DNA from: Desulfosporosinus lacus DSM 15449
Lineage (GTDB): Bacteria > Bacillota > Desulfitobacteriia > Desulfitobacteriales > Desulfitobacteriaceae
Reading direction: 5' to 3'
Assembly (NCBI RefSeq): GCF_900129935.1
Contig: NZ_FQXJ01000007.1
Span: 270,816 to 334,815 of the forward strand
Length of the DNA stretch: 64,000 nucleotides
Shown here: positions 46,837-55,578 of the stretch, in pieces
How the letters are laid out: the number at the start of each line of letters is the position of its first letter
Numbering within the stretch: the first letter of the stretch is position 1
Notes under the pieces: generated by a model
What the model was told of the DNA's origin: nothing
Database searches by the model: none
What the model saw: the letters and a program-made list of their open reading frames with translations, nothing else
Program-made: the position numbers and the translations under genes

Positions 46837-46998
46837 GTTTTTCTCTCAATAACCAATATTACCCATTTTATTTATAATTTTAAAAAGGAGGAATATTATA
46901 TAAGTAATTACTATTAATGGGCCTAGTCCTGGTTCCAGGAAATTAGGAGTTACTAGATTCTGATGGATTTAAATACATAGAAAAAGGGAGGAATTTAA

Positions 46999-48084
46999 AT
47001 GTCAAGAGTTTACAATTTTGCTGCAGGTCCAGCTGTGTTACCGGAAGAAGTGCTTAAAGAGGCAGCAGAGGAGATGCTAGACTATAACGGAACAGGAATG
47101 TCGGTTATGGAGATGAGTCATCGTTCAAAAGCTTTCGAACAAATAGTTACTGAGGCAGAAAAAACATTGAGAGATTTGATGAACATTCCGGATAATTACA
47201 AGGTTTTATTTCTTCAAGGAGGAGCATCCCAACAGTTTGCCATGATTCCCATGAATCTAATGAAAAATAGAGTAGCTGACCACATTAATACGGGACAATG
47301 GGCAAAAAAAGCGATCGCAGAAGGAAAACTATTTGGTAAGATCAATGTTATTGCCTCCTCTGAAGATAGGATGTTTTCATATATACCGGATTTGAAAAAC
47401 TTAAAGATATCTGACGATGCAGATTATGTGTATATCTGCCATAACAATACGATCTATGGAACGAAATACAATCAATTACCTGAAACAGGAGACAAGATCT
47501 TAGTCGCTGACATGTCCTCTGATATATTATCTGAACCGGTCGATGTAACAAACTATGGTCTTATTTTTGCAGGCGTTCAGAAAAATATTGGGCCAGCAGG
47601 AGTGGTGGTAGTCATCATTCGCGAAGATTTAATCACGGAGGATGTTTTGCCAGGAACCCCCACAATGTTGCGGTACAAGGTGCATGCAGATAACAAATCC
47701 CTTTATAATACCCCTCCGGCCTATGGAATCTATATTTGCGGTAAGGTATTTAAGTGGGTTCAGAATCTTGGCGGACTTGAGGCGATGAAGAAAATTAATT
47801 TGGAAAAGGCTTCAATCTTATATGATTACCTTGATTCCAGTAAGTTGTTTCGAGGTACGGTTGTTAAGAAGGATCGCTCTTTAATGAATATACCTTTTGT
47901 TACAGGCTCTGATGAAATGGATGCTAAGTTTATTAAGGAAGCTAAAGCAGCTGGATTTGAAAGCTTAAAGGGACATAGAACTGTTGGCGGTATGAGAGCG
48001 AGTATATACAATGCGATGCCAACTAAAGGCGTCAAGTTGTTGGTTGAATTCATGAAGAAATTTGAAGCTGAGAACAAAATCTGA
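46999..48084 (+). CDS. serC: Phosphoserine aminotransferase
   Basis: 361 aa, class V aminotransferase. Signature FAAGPAVLPEEVLKEA at the N-terminus, QGGASQQFAMIP, and the PLP lysine in AGVQKNIGPAGVV. It converts 3-phosphohydroxypyruvate and glutamate to phosphoserine. AAAGGGAGG precedes the ATG. First gene of the serine operon under a T-box that reads tRNA-Ser. Confidence 0.96.
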   Translation: MSRVYNFAAGPAVLPEEVLKEAAEEMLDYNGTGMSVMEMSHRSKAFEQIVTEAEKTLRDLMNIPDNYKVLFLQGGASQQFAMIPMNLMKNRVADHINTGQWAKKAIAEGKLFGKINVIASSEDRMFSYIPDLKNLKISDDADYVYICHNNTIYGTKYNQLPETGDKILVADMSSDILSEPVDVTNYGLIFAGVQKNIGPAGVVVVIIREDLITEDVLPGTPTMLRYKVHADNKSLYNTPPAYGIYICGKVFKWVQNLGGLEAMKKINLEKASILYDYLDSSKLFRGTVVKKDRSLMNIPFVTGSDEMDAKFIKEAKAAGFESLKGHRTVGGMRASIYNAMPTKGVKLLVEFMKKFEAENKI

Positions 48085-48201
48085 TCACATCTGATGAACG
48101 CCTGACGCATAAGCGGAAATCCACTAAAGGCAATATCACGTTTTAAAATGCGAAAAGATTTCGGGCCATCGGGCAAATAAATATTAGGGGTGGATATAAT
48201 T

Positions 48202-49365
48202 ATGTTTAAAATAAATTGTTTGAATCCTGTTGCTAATGTGGGCTTAAACCTATTTACTAAGCATTATGAAATGGTTGATCAATTTAATGATGCCAATGCA
48301 GTACTGGTAAGGAGTTCAAGTGTCCATGAGTTAGAGTTGCCCCATTCGTTAGACGCTATTGCAAGAGCCGGTGCCGGAGTCAACAATATTCCTCTGGAAA
48401 AATGTGCAGAAAATGGAGTCGTAGTCTTCAATACTCCGGGCGCCAATGCCAATGGAGTTAAAGAGATTGTAATTGCGACACTGATTATCGCTTCACGTGA
48501 CATTTTTGGAGGAGTTAACTGGGTCAATTCCTGTAAAGAAGATCCGGAGGTTGCTAAACTCGTCGAGAAAAATAAATCAAAGTTTGCAGGGACCGAAATA
48601 AAAGGAAAAAAACTAGGGGTCATAGGACTTGGAGCGATTGGGGTTTTAGTTGCTAATGCCTTGAATAAGCTGGATATGGAGGTCTATGGATTTGACCCGT
48701 TTATTTCTGTCGATGCGGCCTGGAAGCTTTCGAAATTTATCAAGCAGGCTAAGTCTTTAGAAGAAATCTATAGAGAATGTGATTTTATTACGGTTCATGT
48801 ACCTTTAACGGATTCAACCAAAGGAATGTTTAACAAAGAAACCTTTGAGATGATGAAGGACGGGGTTAAAATATTAAATTTTTCAAGGGATTCTTTAGTC
48901 ATTGATGAGGATATTGTTGAAGCTTTAAAGTCTGGAAAAGTCGGCAGATATGTGACGGATTTTCCTAATCCCAAGGTGTGCGGAGTTGAAGGGGTTATTA
49001 CCGTTCCTCATTTAGGCGCTTCAACCAGTGAATCAGAAGATAATTGTGCAATTATGGCAGTAAAGCAACTAATGGACTACCTTGAAAACGGGAATATCAA
49101 AAACTCAGTTAATTATCCAAATTGCGACATGGGAGTATGTAATCAAGCTGGACGTATTGCCATTAATCATAGAAATATTCCGAACATGCTCAGCCAATTC
49201 ACATCAACCTTCGCTAAAGAAAATATTAATATTCCCGACATGATTAATAAAAGCAAAGGAAAGTATGCTTATACTGTACTCGATATTGAATCCCCTTCGA
49301 CCCCTGAATTAGCAAAGAAAATCAGAGAAATTGACGGGGTATTAAAAGTTAGAATCATTAAGTAG
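48202..49365 (+). CDS. serA: D-3-phosphoglycerate dehydrogenase
   Basis: 387 aa: N-terminal catalytic half, NAD domain GVIGLGAIGVLVANAL near 140, catalytic His in VPHLGASTSESEDNC, and a short C-terminal ACT-like domain (residues about 310-387). The usual NxARGG segment reads NFSRDSLV here, a known kind of variation. ATG 48202 with AGGGGTGG upstream is chosen over GTG 48190, which overlaps the site. First step of serine synthesis; ACT suggests serine feedback. Confidence 0.95.
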   Translation: MFKINCLNPVANVGLNLFTKHYEMVDQFNDANAVLVRSSSVHELELPHSLDAIARAGAGVNNIPLEKCAENGVVVFNTPGANANGVKEIVIATLIIASRDIFGGVNWVNSCKEDPEVAKLVEKNKSKFAGTEIKGKKLGVIGLGAIGVLVANALNKLDMEVYGFDPFISVDAAWKLSKFIKQAKSLEEIYRECDFITVHVPLTDSTKGMFNKETFEMMKDGVKILNFSRDSLVIDEDIVEALKSGKVGRYVTDFPNPKVCGVEGVITVPHLGASTSESEDNCAIMAVKQLMDYLENGNIKNSVNYPNCDMGVCNQAGRIAINHRNIPNMLSQFTSTFAKENINIPDMINKSKGKYAYTVLDIESPSTPELAKKIREIDGVLKVRIIK

Positions 49366-49375
49366 GCCAGAATGG

Positions 49376-49408
49376 GTCAAGGGGACCAAGATATATTTGT
49401 CCCCTTGA
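49376..49408 (+). terminator. Hairpin after serA
   Basis: TCAAGGGGAC pairs with GTCCCCTTGA around a 12-base loop; there is no long T run, so it may only stabilise or weakly terminate. Confidence 0.5.
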
Positions 49409-49474
49409 ATATACTGGAACGATGGACAGGAAACTTGCTGTTGGAAAGAACTTTATAGCTGTGGAGGAAGAGCA

Positions 49475-50713
49475 ATGGCTACTATTAGACCTTTTGATTC
49501 GCTAAGACCCAGGGCAGATGTTGCAAACAAAGTAGCAGCACTTCCTTATGATGTTTATAATCGTCGAGAAGCTTTAGAAGAAGTATTGAAGGAACCTTTA
49601 TCTTTTTTAAAAATTGATAGAGCAGAAACTCAGTTTGATATGGACTTTAATCCTTATGATGTTATGGTCTACGAGAAAGCGAGAGATACTCTTCAGGACA
49701 TGATAGAGGAAGGTATATTCATTAAGGAAGGGCAAAACTGCTATTATGTCTATGAACTAACGATGGATGGCCGTTCCCAGACCGGTATAGTAGGATGTGC
49801 AGCCATTGATGACTACCTGGATAATGTAATAAAAAAGCATGAGAAAACGAGAGAGGACAAAGAGGTTGACAGAATAAACCATGTCGATGTTTGTGATGCT
49901 CAAACAGGACCCATATTTTTAGCCTATCGGTCACAGAAGATTATTAATGAACTGGTAAATAAGGTGAAAAATAATACACCATTATACGGTTTTGTTGCTC
50001 CAGATGGGGTCAGGCATTATGTGTGGAAAATAGATAATCCAAGTGATGTTGAAGCAATATATAATGAATTTAAGAAGATAAATAGCATTTATATTGCAGA
50101 TGGGCATCATAGAACAGCTTCAGCCGTAAAAGTCGGACTAAAGAGGAGAGCGGAACATCCGGGATATACAGGAGAAGAGGAATTTAATTTCTTCCTTTCT
50201 GTGCTTTTTCCACACGACCAATTAATGATTTTAGACTACAATCGTGTAGTGAAAGATTTAAATGGTTATGGCAAAGAAGAATTTTTGACTAAAATATCTA
50301 AAGATTTTTTAGTTGAAGAGATGGGAGCCGAACCCTATAAACCGATAGAAAAGGCCACATTTGGAATGTACTTAGAAGGAGCTTGGTATAAGCTAACGGC
50401 AAAAAACGAGATCCGTTCAACGGACCCCGTATATGGGCTGGATGTATCATTGCTTCAAAATCATTTACTGACTTCAGTGCTCGATATCAAAGACATAAGA
50501 ACTGATAAAAGAATAGATTTTGTTGGTGGAATAAGGGGACTTAAAGAACTTGAAAAACGAGTTGACAGTGATATGAAGCTTGCATTTTCGATGTTTCCGA
50601 CTTCAATCAATGAATTATTTGAAGTATCTGATGCCGGTCAATTGATGCCGCCAAAGTCGACTTGGTTTGAACCCAAACTAAGAAGCGGATTGTTTATTCA
50701 TCAGTTAAGCTAG
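49475..50713 (+). CDS. DUF1015 family protein
   Basis: 412 aa. It matches DUF1015: IRPFDSLRPR at the start, KVAALPYDVYNRREA, IYIADGHHRTASAVKVGL and VDFVGGIRG-type C-terminal motif. The HHR motif and invariant Asp/Lys suggest an enzyme; it is often linked with serC-serA, and some relatives have been proposed as serine kinases, but I cannot tell for this one. TGGAGGAAGAGC precedes the ATG. Probably the third gene of the serine operon. Confidence 0.85.
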   Translation: MATIRPFDSLRPRADVANKVAALPYDVYNRREALEEVLKEPLSFLKIDRAETQFDMDFNPYDVMVYEKARDTLQDMIEEGIFIKEGQNCYYVYELTMDGRSQTGIVGCAAIDDYLDNVIKKHEKTREDKEVDRINHVDVCDAQTGPIFLAYRSQKIINELVNKVKNNTPLYGFVAPDGVRHYVWKIDNPSDVEAIYNEFKKINSIYIADGHHRTASAVKVGLKRRAEHPGYTGEEEFNFFLSVLFPHDQLMILDYNRVVKDLNGYGKEEFLTKISKDFLVEEMGAEPYKPIEKATFGMYLEGAWYKLTAKNEIRSTDPVYGLDVSLLQNHLLTSVLDIKDIRTDKRIDFVGGIRGLKELEKRVDSDMKLAFSMFPTSINELFEVSDAGQLMPPKSTWFEPKLRSGLFIHQLS

Positions 50714-50909
50714 GGCATTCGAAGACTATAGAAAAAACTCTAGGAACTTATGTATAAAACTAAATAAAACAGGTTATGCTATGTTTTGAGATGAACTTCA
50801 TGGCAAATTCAGACTGATTGACAAGTTATATTACCGCCTTGGCATTGATTACAATCGCTACAGCCTTATTGGCTTGGTCCAAATCCTAAGTAGAACGTGA
50901 ATAAGTCAT

Positions 50910-50945
50910 CCAACAGAGTCCGGTTTACCGGACTCTGTTTTTATG
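50910..50945 (+). terminator. Terminator after DUF1015 gene
   Basis: ACAGAGTCCGG-TTTA-CCGGACTCTGT with TTTT after it. The stretch between it and the gene has no supported feature. Confidence 0.85.
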
Positions 50946-51035
50946 TTTAACAACTCTTCTTGAATAAAGAAGGGAATTGTTTAGCTTTTTTTATTCTGTT
51001 GTGAGTAACGATAAAACACATACTCTAAAATATAG

Positions 51036-51063
51036 TTGACAAATTTGACAGCAGTGTTATAAT
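51036..51063 (+). promoter_or_regulatory. Promoter of DAHP synthase gene
   Basis: TTGACA (51036-51041), 16-base spacer, TATAAT (51058-51063), directly before the T-box leader. Confidence 0.85.
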
Positions 51064-51079
51064 AAAATTCAATTAAATC

Positions 51080-51356
51080 TTTAAAGGCTAAGACGGAGAA
51101 AAGTAGTCTGTTTATTACCTTTCAGGGAGGAAGAGTCTCGACTGTAAGCTCTTCTATGTGTAGTGATAGATGAAGTTCCCTCCCGAGCTGCCGGCTGAAC
51201 GAAATCAAGTAGGCTAGGACGGTTCTTCACCGTTAACAGGAAGGGGGTATCGGATTATTAATTCCCGTACCTTTGTCGAGTGGCCTTTTTGGCTTAAGTT
51301 GGGTGGTAACGCGAGATATAACTTCTCGTCCCTGCATGGGATGAGAAGTTTTTTAT
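51080..51356 (+). promoter_or_regulatory. T-box riboswitch, aromatic amino acid (probably Phe) type
   Basis: A complete module. The AGTA S-turn of stem I is near 51105. The specifier is probably TTC (Phe) at 51176-51178. The stem III region ends AAGTT before the T-box GGGTGGTAACGCGAG (51301-51315); TGGT fits a tRNA with A73, as tRNA-Phe has. Terminator ACTTCTCGTCCC-TGCA-TGGGATGAGAAGT with TTTTTT follows. Confidence 0.85.
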
Positions 51357-51399
51357 TTTAAGTGGACCTTACGGAATTCGACAAATACGAGTCTTTGAT

Positions 51400-51506
51400 A
51401 TACCTGTACCTTTAGTTGAGAGGACCGATTTTGGTCAAAATGGGTGGTAACGCGGAAGTCCACGGCTTTCGTCCCTGTAAATGGGATGTGCCGTGGACTT
51501 TTTTAA
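51400..51506 (+). promoter_or_regulatory. Second T-box stem III/antiterminator/terminator module without stem I
   Basis: It repeats the GTACCTTT-GAG-GG...GGGTGGTAACGCGGA part of the first module (T-box 51442-51455), then terminator AAGTCCACGGC with GCCGTGGACTT and T run. Stem I is not repeated. Confidence 0.82.
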
Positions 51507-51533
51507 TTTAAAATTTGAAGGAGGGCTATTATT

Positions 51534-52670
51534 ATGAAAGATTTAAAATTAGCAGGGCTAAAGGCTGAACGCAGTGCAATTGAGGTTAATGGGGTAACGA
51601 TAGGAGGCAAAGAAATTATCCTTATAGGTGGACCCTGTGCAGTTGAGTCTGGTATTCAGATGAGGGAATCTGCTGAAACAGTAAAAAAGGCGGGAGGGAA
51701 AATCCTGCGTGGCGGGGTTTTCAAACCGCGTACTTCCCCCTATAGTTTTCAAGGCTTGGGTCGAGAGGGACTTAATTATTTAGTGCAAGCCGCTCGAGAA
51801 AAAGATTTGCTTTGTGTTACTGAAGCAATTGATGTTGCAAGTCTTGAGTTAGTAGCAGAGCAGGTAGACATCATCCAAATCGGTGCTCGGAATATGCAAA
51901 ACTTTGAACTTCTGAAAATGGCTGGTAAAATCAACAAACCGATTATCCTTAAAAGGGGTTTATCAGCTACGATAGAAGAATGGCTCTTAGCTGCAGAATA
52001 TATTTTATCCGCAGGCAATCCTCGCGTTATCCTTTGTGAAAGGGGAATTCGCACGTATGAACCCAGTACACGCAACACTTTAGATCTTAGTGCAGTCGGG
52101 GTAGCTAAAGAGCTTTCTCATCTGCCGGTTATAGTCGATCCAAGTCATGCTGCAGGCAGAAGAGATTTAATTTCGTCCCTGTCTAAGGCAGCAATTGCAT
52201 CTGGTGCGGATGGTTTGTTGATCGAAATGCACCCGAATCCGGCAGAGGCGGTCAGTGATGGACCTCAATCATTGCATCCTGAACAATTTGTTCAGCTGGC
52301 AGGGGAATTGGGTGTTGTGGCTGAAGCAGTGAATAGAGTCTTCACTTGCAGCCAGAAAAATGAGGAGGAGACCCTTGAATCTCTGCGTAATGAAATTGAC
52401 GACATTGATCAAACGATTATCGAACGGTTAGCAGCTCGAATGCAGATAGTAAGCAAAGTTGCGGATAAGAAACGCTTGGATAGGGTGAAGGATAATACTC
52501 GAGAAAAGGAAGTTATGCAAAGGCTCACTAGTCTGGGTGATGAATTAAAGCTCCCCTCAGAATTAGTAAAGAAAATCTACCCAATAATCTTTGAGGTGGC
52601 GGTTCAATCCCAAATCAAACGGAAATTAGTAAGAGAAGAAGAAATGGACCGTTCACTTGTTTCTAGGTAA
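51534..52670 (+). CDS. aroF: DAHP synthase fused to C-terminal chorismate mutase
   Basis: 378 aa. Residues 20-265 are a type I-beta 3-deoxy-7-phosphoheptulonate synthase barrel: GGPCAVES (metal Cys35), GGVFKPRTSPYSFQG, GIRTYEPSTR, VDPSHAAG (His205), EMHPNP (Glu231). Residues about 281-366 are an AroQ-type chorismate mutase (LRNEIDDIDQTIIERLAARM). It joins entry and branch steps of aromatic synthesis. The usual N-terminal regulatory extension is short. The order (mutase at the C-terminus) is reversed relative to Bacillus AroA. GAAGGAGGG precedes the ATG; tandem T-boxes control it. Confidence 0.94.
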   Translation: MKDLKLAGLKAERSAIEVNGVTIGGKEIILIGGPCAVESGIQMRESAETVKKAGGKILRGGVFKPRTSPYSFQGLGREGLNYLVQAAREKDLLCVTEAIDVASLELVAEQVDIIQIGARNMQNFELLKMAGKINKPIILKRGLSATIEEWLLAAEYILSAGNPRVILCERGIRTYEPSTRNTLDLSAVGVAKELSHLPVIVDPSHAAGRRDLISSLSKAAIASGADGLLIEMHPNPAEAVSDGPQSLHPEQFVQLAGELGVVAEAVNRVFTCSQKNEEETLESLRNEIDDIDQTIIERLAARMQIVSKVADKKRLDRVKDNTREKEVMQRLTSLGDELKLPSELVKKIYPIIFEVAVQSQIKRKLVREEEMDRSLVSR

Positions 52671-52784
52671 ATGATATTTTTGTGTTCAGAAAAGGATAAT
52701 AACATTGTTATCATCAGAAATTATTGAGGCAGTACAACTTGCTTCAAAAGGTGATAATAGAGAAAGTTTTTTGTGTAATCATAT

Positions 52785-52844
52785 AGTAAGTAAGAAGGTC
52801 TTTAGAAAATTCGATTTTTCTAGAGGCCTTCTTACTTACTTTTC
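52785..52844 (+). terminator. Long hairpin terminator after aroF
   Basis: 25-base arms (52785-52809 with 52816-52840, two wobble positions) followed by TTTT. It overlaps a doubtful small ORF at 52705. Confidence 0.75.
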
Positions 52845-53130
52845 ATGTTCACCTAGGAATTTGCAATTTAAGGATTGCGATAAATATTATTGATTATGGC
52901 GATATGTATAAACTATAGACATTGTTATAGTACAATGTTAGACTCTACTTGAGTTAGGCTGAAGTATAAATGAGGGGAGTGAATGGATTCAAAGCAACCT
53001 GTTTAAACAGTCATTGTAGGGGATTGAACTTTAAATTATGTTAAATTGATTAATGTTTATTGACTCCTTTTTCTTCATTTTTATTAAAGTGGGAAAAGTC
53101 GTAAAAAGTTTAAAGAGGGAAGGATGCAAG

Positions 53131-53445
53131 ATGATTCTAGAAACACAAATTACTATATACGTTTGTTCTCTTTGTCAGAGGACGTATAGACTGAAGGAAG
53201 ATGCTAAAAAATGCGAAATTCTCTGTGCTAAATTACTTGAGTCTCCCGATATATCTGTTTTAGGGTTAAGCTCAAGGACCTATAACCTTCTGAAAATTGC
53301 TGGGATAGATACTATCGAAGAACTGCTTGAAAAAAATGACAGTCAGTTATTGCAGTTAAAACGCTTTGGACAAGGAGCTTTATACGAGTTGCGTCTGCAA
53401 TTGCAACGCTATGAGGCCAAAATGCAGAAAAAGGGGAACTATTAA
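53131..53445 (+). CDS. Zinc-finger plus RNA polymerase alpha-CTD-like small protein
   Basis: 104 aa. The N-terminal part has CSLCQ...CEILC, a CxxC-x13-C-x3-C zinc-finger-like pattern. Residues about 40-98 match the helix-hairpin-helix C-terminal domain of RpoA (LGLSSRTYNLLKIAGIDTIEEL, then KRFGQGALYELRLQL). That fold binds DNA upstream elements or activators. ATG 53131 with GAGGGAAGG upstream is preferred over the longer frame from 53053. Not a full RpoA, so perhaps a regulator that mimics the alpha-CTD. Single-gene unit. Confidence 0.75.
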   Translation: MILETQITIYVCSLCQRTYRLKEDAKKCEILCAKLLESPDISVLGLSSRTYNLLKIAGIDTIEELLEKNDSQLLQLKRFGQGALYELRLQLQRYEAKMQKKGNY

Positions 53446-53597
53446 TTTAATCAGACGATGAATCAGTGTTAATCACTTAAATAAAACTACTGGCTAACGG
53501 TAAGTGGATATTTATCCATTATTCGAGAACGAATTTTTCTGTGCAGGCTAAACACAATAGTAAAGGCATCGTGATACAAAATGGGAGGTATGATATT

Positions 53598-53810
53598 ATG
53601 ATTGAGAAATATCATGAATTCCAATCGGATTCTTCCCTTCTTCACCAATACCGGTTTCAAGTTGGAGACCGTGTTGAGACATGCAGTCACTGTATTGGAA
53701 CGGTTGTACGAATTGAATGCGATGAGATGGGAGTCTTTATTATAGTACACTTAGATATTCTGCCTGGGGAATTTGCATATGATCCCTACGATCTGGAAAT
53801 TGTCCGATAA
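53598..53810 (+). CDS. Small hypothetical protein with CxxC
   Basis: 70 aa from ATG 53598 (GGGAGG 9 bases upstream). It contains VETCSHCIGTVVRIECDEMG, a CxxC that could bind zinc or iron, in a small beta-rich fold resembling SH3-like or KOW-like domains. I do not recognise the family. Confidence 0.6.
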   Translation: MIEKYHEFQSDSSLLHQYRFQVGDRVETCSHCIGTVVRIECDEMGVFIIVHLDILPGEFAYDPYDLEIVR

Positions 53811-53868
53811 TAATCAACGTCTAGAAAAGGTTACAACGAAAGTTGGGTAAAAAATATGGTCGAGAAAT

Positions 53869-53903
53869 CAGCAAACTGTATCATGGCAGATACAGTTTGC
53901 TTT
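53869..53903. terminator. Bidirectional terminator before cotJC
   Basis: AGCAAACTGTATC-ATGGCA-GATACAGTTTGCT with TTAATTT after. It lies between convergent genes. Confidence 0.8.
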
Positions 53904-53935
53904 AATTTATGACCATTTATTTGCAGTTGTTTTCT

Positions 53936-54487
53936 TCAATTATTCTTCAAACTCATTTTATAATCAATAATTAGTTCGTTGAATTGTTCCGGTGGAGCTC
54001 CTTTTCGGATCAATATCTGAGCTTTTTTGAAAAGGAGTTTATGCACATCTTCTCTGCAACCTAAGAAATGAATCATCTTTTTAAGCCAGGGGTCGTTTGT
54101 CATCGTGAAATGATGATTATATAGGATGCGTGCACGAACTTCAGCTTCAACATCAGCCTGAAGCATCCCAATGGGGTCTAAGGTTTGATCCACATAACAT
54201 ATATTCCAAGGGATTCCTTGTGAATCAACAAAACTTAAGGGTGGCCCTCCTAACTTGTTAATTGCGACTGCAATCATTTCCATGTGCCCCATTTCCTCGG
54301 CCGCAATCATTCCCAATAGATCACGAAGATAACGATTACTCATATTTGAGCGATGATTTAGGTACTGGGTTGCCGCGGAATATTCGCTATCCTTTCCCCC
54401 ATAGTGCTCAAGTAGTATTTGGGCAAACACTGGGTCTCGAGCCTCCACTTGAACCGGATAGAACAGAGGTTTGCTATAACTAAACAT
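53936..54487 (-). CDS. cotJC: Spore coat protein CotJC / manganese-catalase-like
   Basis: 183 aa ferritin-like protein; the AAEEMGHMEMIA motif gives the E-E-x-x-H metal ligands, and the C-terminal helix (AEVRARILYNHHF) carries the second set (E...H). It matches CotJC, a manganese-catalase relative in the spore coat. AAGGAGGA precedes the start on the - strand. The cotJA and cotJB partners are not adjacent. A CATATAATAGA/TCTATTATATG palindrome lies just upstream (54501-54530). Supports a spore-forming host. Confidence 0.9.
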   Translation of the reverse strand: MFSYSKPLFYPVQVEARDPVFAQILLEHYGGKDSEYSAATQYLNHRSNMSNRYLRDLLGMIAAEEMGHMEMIAVAINKLGGPPLSFVDSQGIPWNICYVDQTLDPIGMLQADVEAEVRARILYNHHFTMTNDPWLKKMIHFLGCREDVHKLLFKKAQILIRKGAPPEQFNELIIDYKMSLKNN

Positions 54488-54615
54488 GCTAATCCTCCTT
54501 CATATAATAGATTCCTTCATCTATTATATGATTAGGAAATCATTTGGTTAGGTGTCACTTCGAGAAGATTATACGTCTTTTTGTTTCTAAAGAAATTGGT
54601 TTGGTTTTTGGAATA

Positions 54616-54625
54616 TGGTATACCA
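54616..54625. promoter_or_regulatory. Candidate GntR operator upstream of its own gene
   Basis: Palindrome TGGTATACCA, the same core as at 55457. It lies 93 bases before the GntR gene, so autoregulation is likely. Confidence 0.6.
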
Positions 54626-54708
54626 ACATCCCTTGCCTTTATGCAGTATAAGGAATTATAATTGGTTTAAAAGTGGGCATAATGAAGATTCTAAAGGGGA
54701 GAAGGAAA

Positions 54709-55383
54709 GTGGCGTATCATTTTTCACCAATTAAGCTTGATGACAAAGGCCATATCCGAGATTCAGTGTTTGCTATTTTAAGAAATGCTATTTTAGATAA
54801 AAAGTTAGAACCGGGACAGAGGCTTGTTGAACGCAGTATTGCAGAAGAATTGGGGATTAGCAGAACTCCGGTTCGAGAAGCAATTCACAAGCTTGTATTG
54901 GAAAGACTGGTAACCCATGTGCCCCGTAAAGGGGTAGTGGTTTCCGGATTTACTAAGGCCGATATTGTAGAGATTCTAGTCATTAGAACATCATTGGAAG
55001 CACTTATTTGCAGTATTGCAGCTGCTAAGATTAAACCTCGAGAATTGAAACGTTTGGAATCGCTAGCTAAACAGATTTCAGATGAACACGAAAAGGGCAA
55101 TTTAAAAAAGTCTAATCAGTTGAATGATAAATTTCACGAGATAATTTATAGAGCAGCTGAAAGTCCGCGAGTCCACAGTTTTCTTAATACTTTGCACGAG
55201 TACATAACAAAATTCACCCAAGTTGCCTATTCTAAACCTGGTCGCCCTGCAGAAGTATGTGTGGAACACAAGGCGATTATTGAGGCTCTAAGCAAACATG
55301 ACAGCTCTGAAGCCGAAGCCGTAGCGAAAAAACATGCCAAAAATTCGAGCAAAGCGTTTTTGGAAATGGCATATTGCGATTAA
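54709..55383 (+). CDS. GntR-family transcriptional regulator (FadR/FCD type)
   Basis: 224 aa. N-terminal winged helix with ELGISRTPVREAIHKL, then an all-helical FCD domain (about 80-215) carrying HEIIYRAAESPR and the His/Asp metal-type positions. GTG 54709 follows AAAGGGGAGAAGG; an earlier in-frame GTG at 54673 lacks a site. FCD regulators bind small organic acids. The palindromes TGGTATACCA before and after it mark its probable operators, with the chromate transporter pair as target. Confidence 0.85.
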   Translation: MAYHFSPIKLDDKGHIRDSVFAILRNAILDKKLEPGQRLVERSIAEELGISRTPVREAIHKLVLERLVTHVPRKGVVVSGFTKADIVEILVIRTSLEALICSIAAAKIKPRELKRLESLAKQISDEHEKGNLKKSNQLNDKFHEIIYRAAESPRVHSFLNTLHEYITKFTQVAYSKPGRPAEVCVEHKAIIEALSKHDSSEAEAVAKKHAKNSSKAFLEMAYCD

Positions 55384-55432
55384 GAATGTTAAGGTGACAA
55401 CCTTTTTTCCTCTTACAAAAAGACGATTCATA

Positions 55433-55468
55433 TTTGGTATACAAAAATCAGTAATTTGGTATACCAAA
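55433..55468. promoter_or_regulatory. Two GntR operator candidates before the chromate transporter pair
   Basis: TTTGGTATACAAAA at about 55433-55446 and perfect TTTGGTATACCAAA at 55455-55468, 22 bases apart, i.e. two helical turns. They share the core of the site at 54616. Confidence 0.65.
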
Positions 55469-55578
55469 TGTATTGAATTACTGAACTTAAGGTTATATAC
55501 TTACTTAAGAATTCAAGCTTACCAGGCAGGTAGGCATTCTCAAAGGGATTTGGGAAATCTAAGTGAAAGGAGAGCACT

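Noticed and set aside
50818..50889. A possible 23-residue membrane peptide from TTG 50818 (TSYITALALITIATALLAW)
   Set aside because: It has no ribosome site, and such short hydrophobic frames occur by chance.
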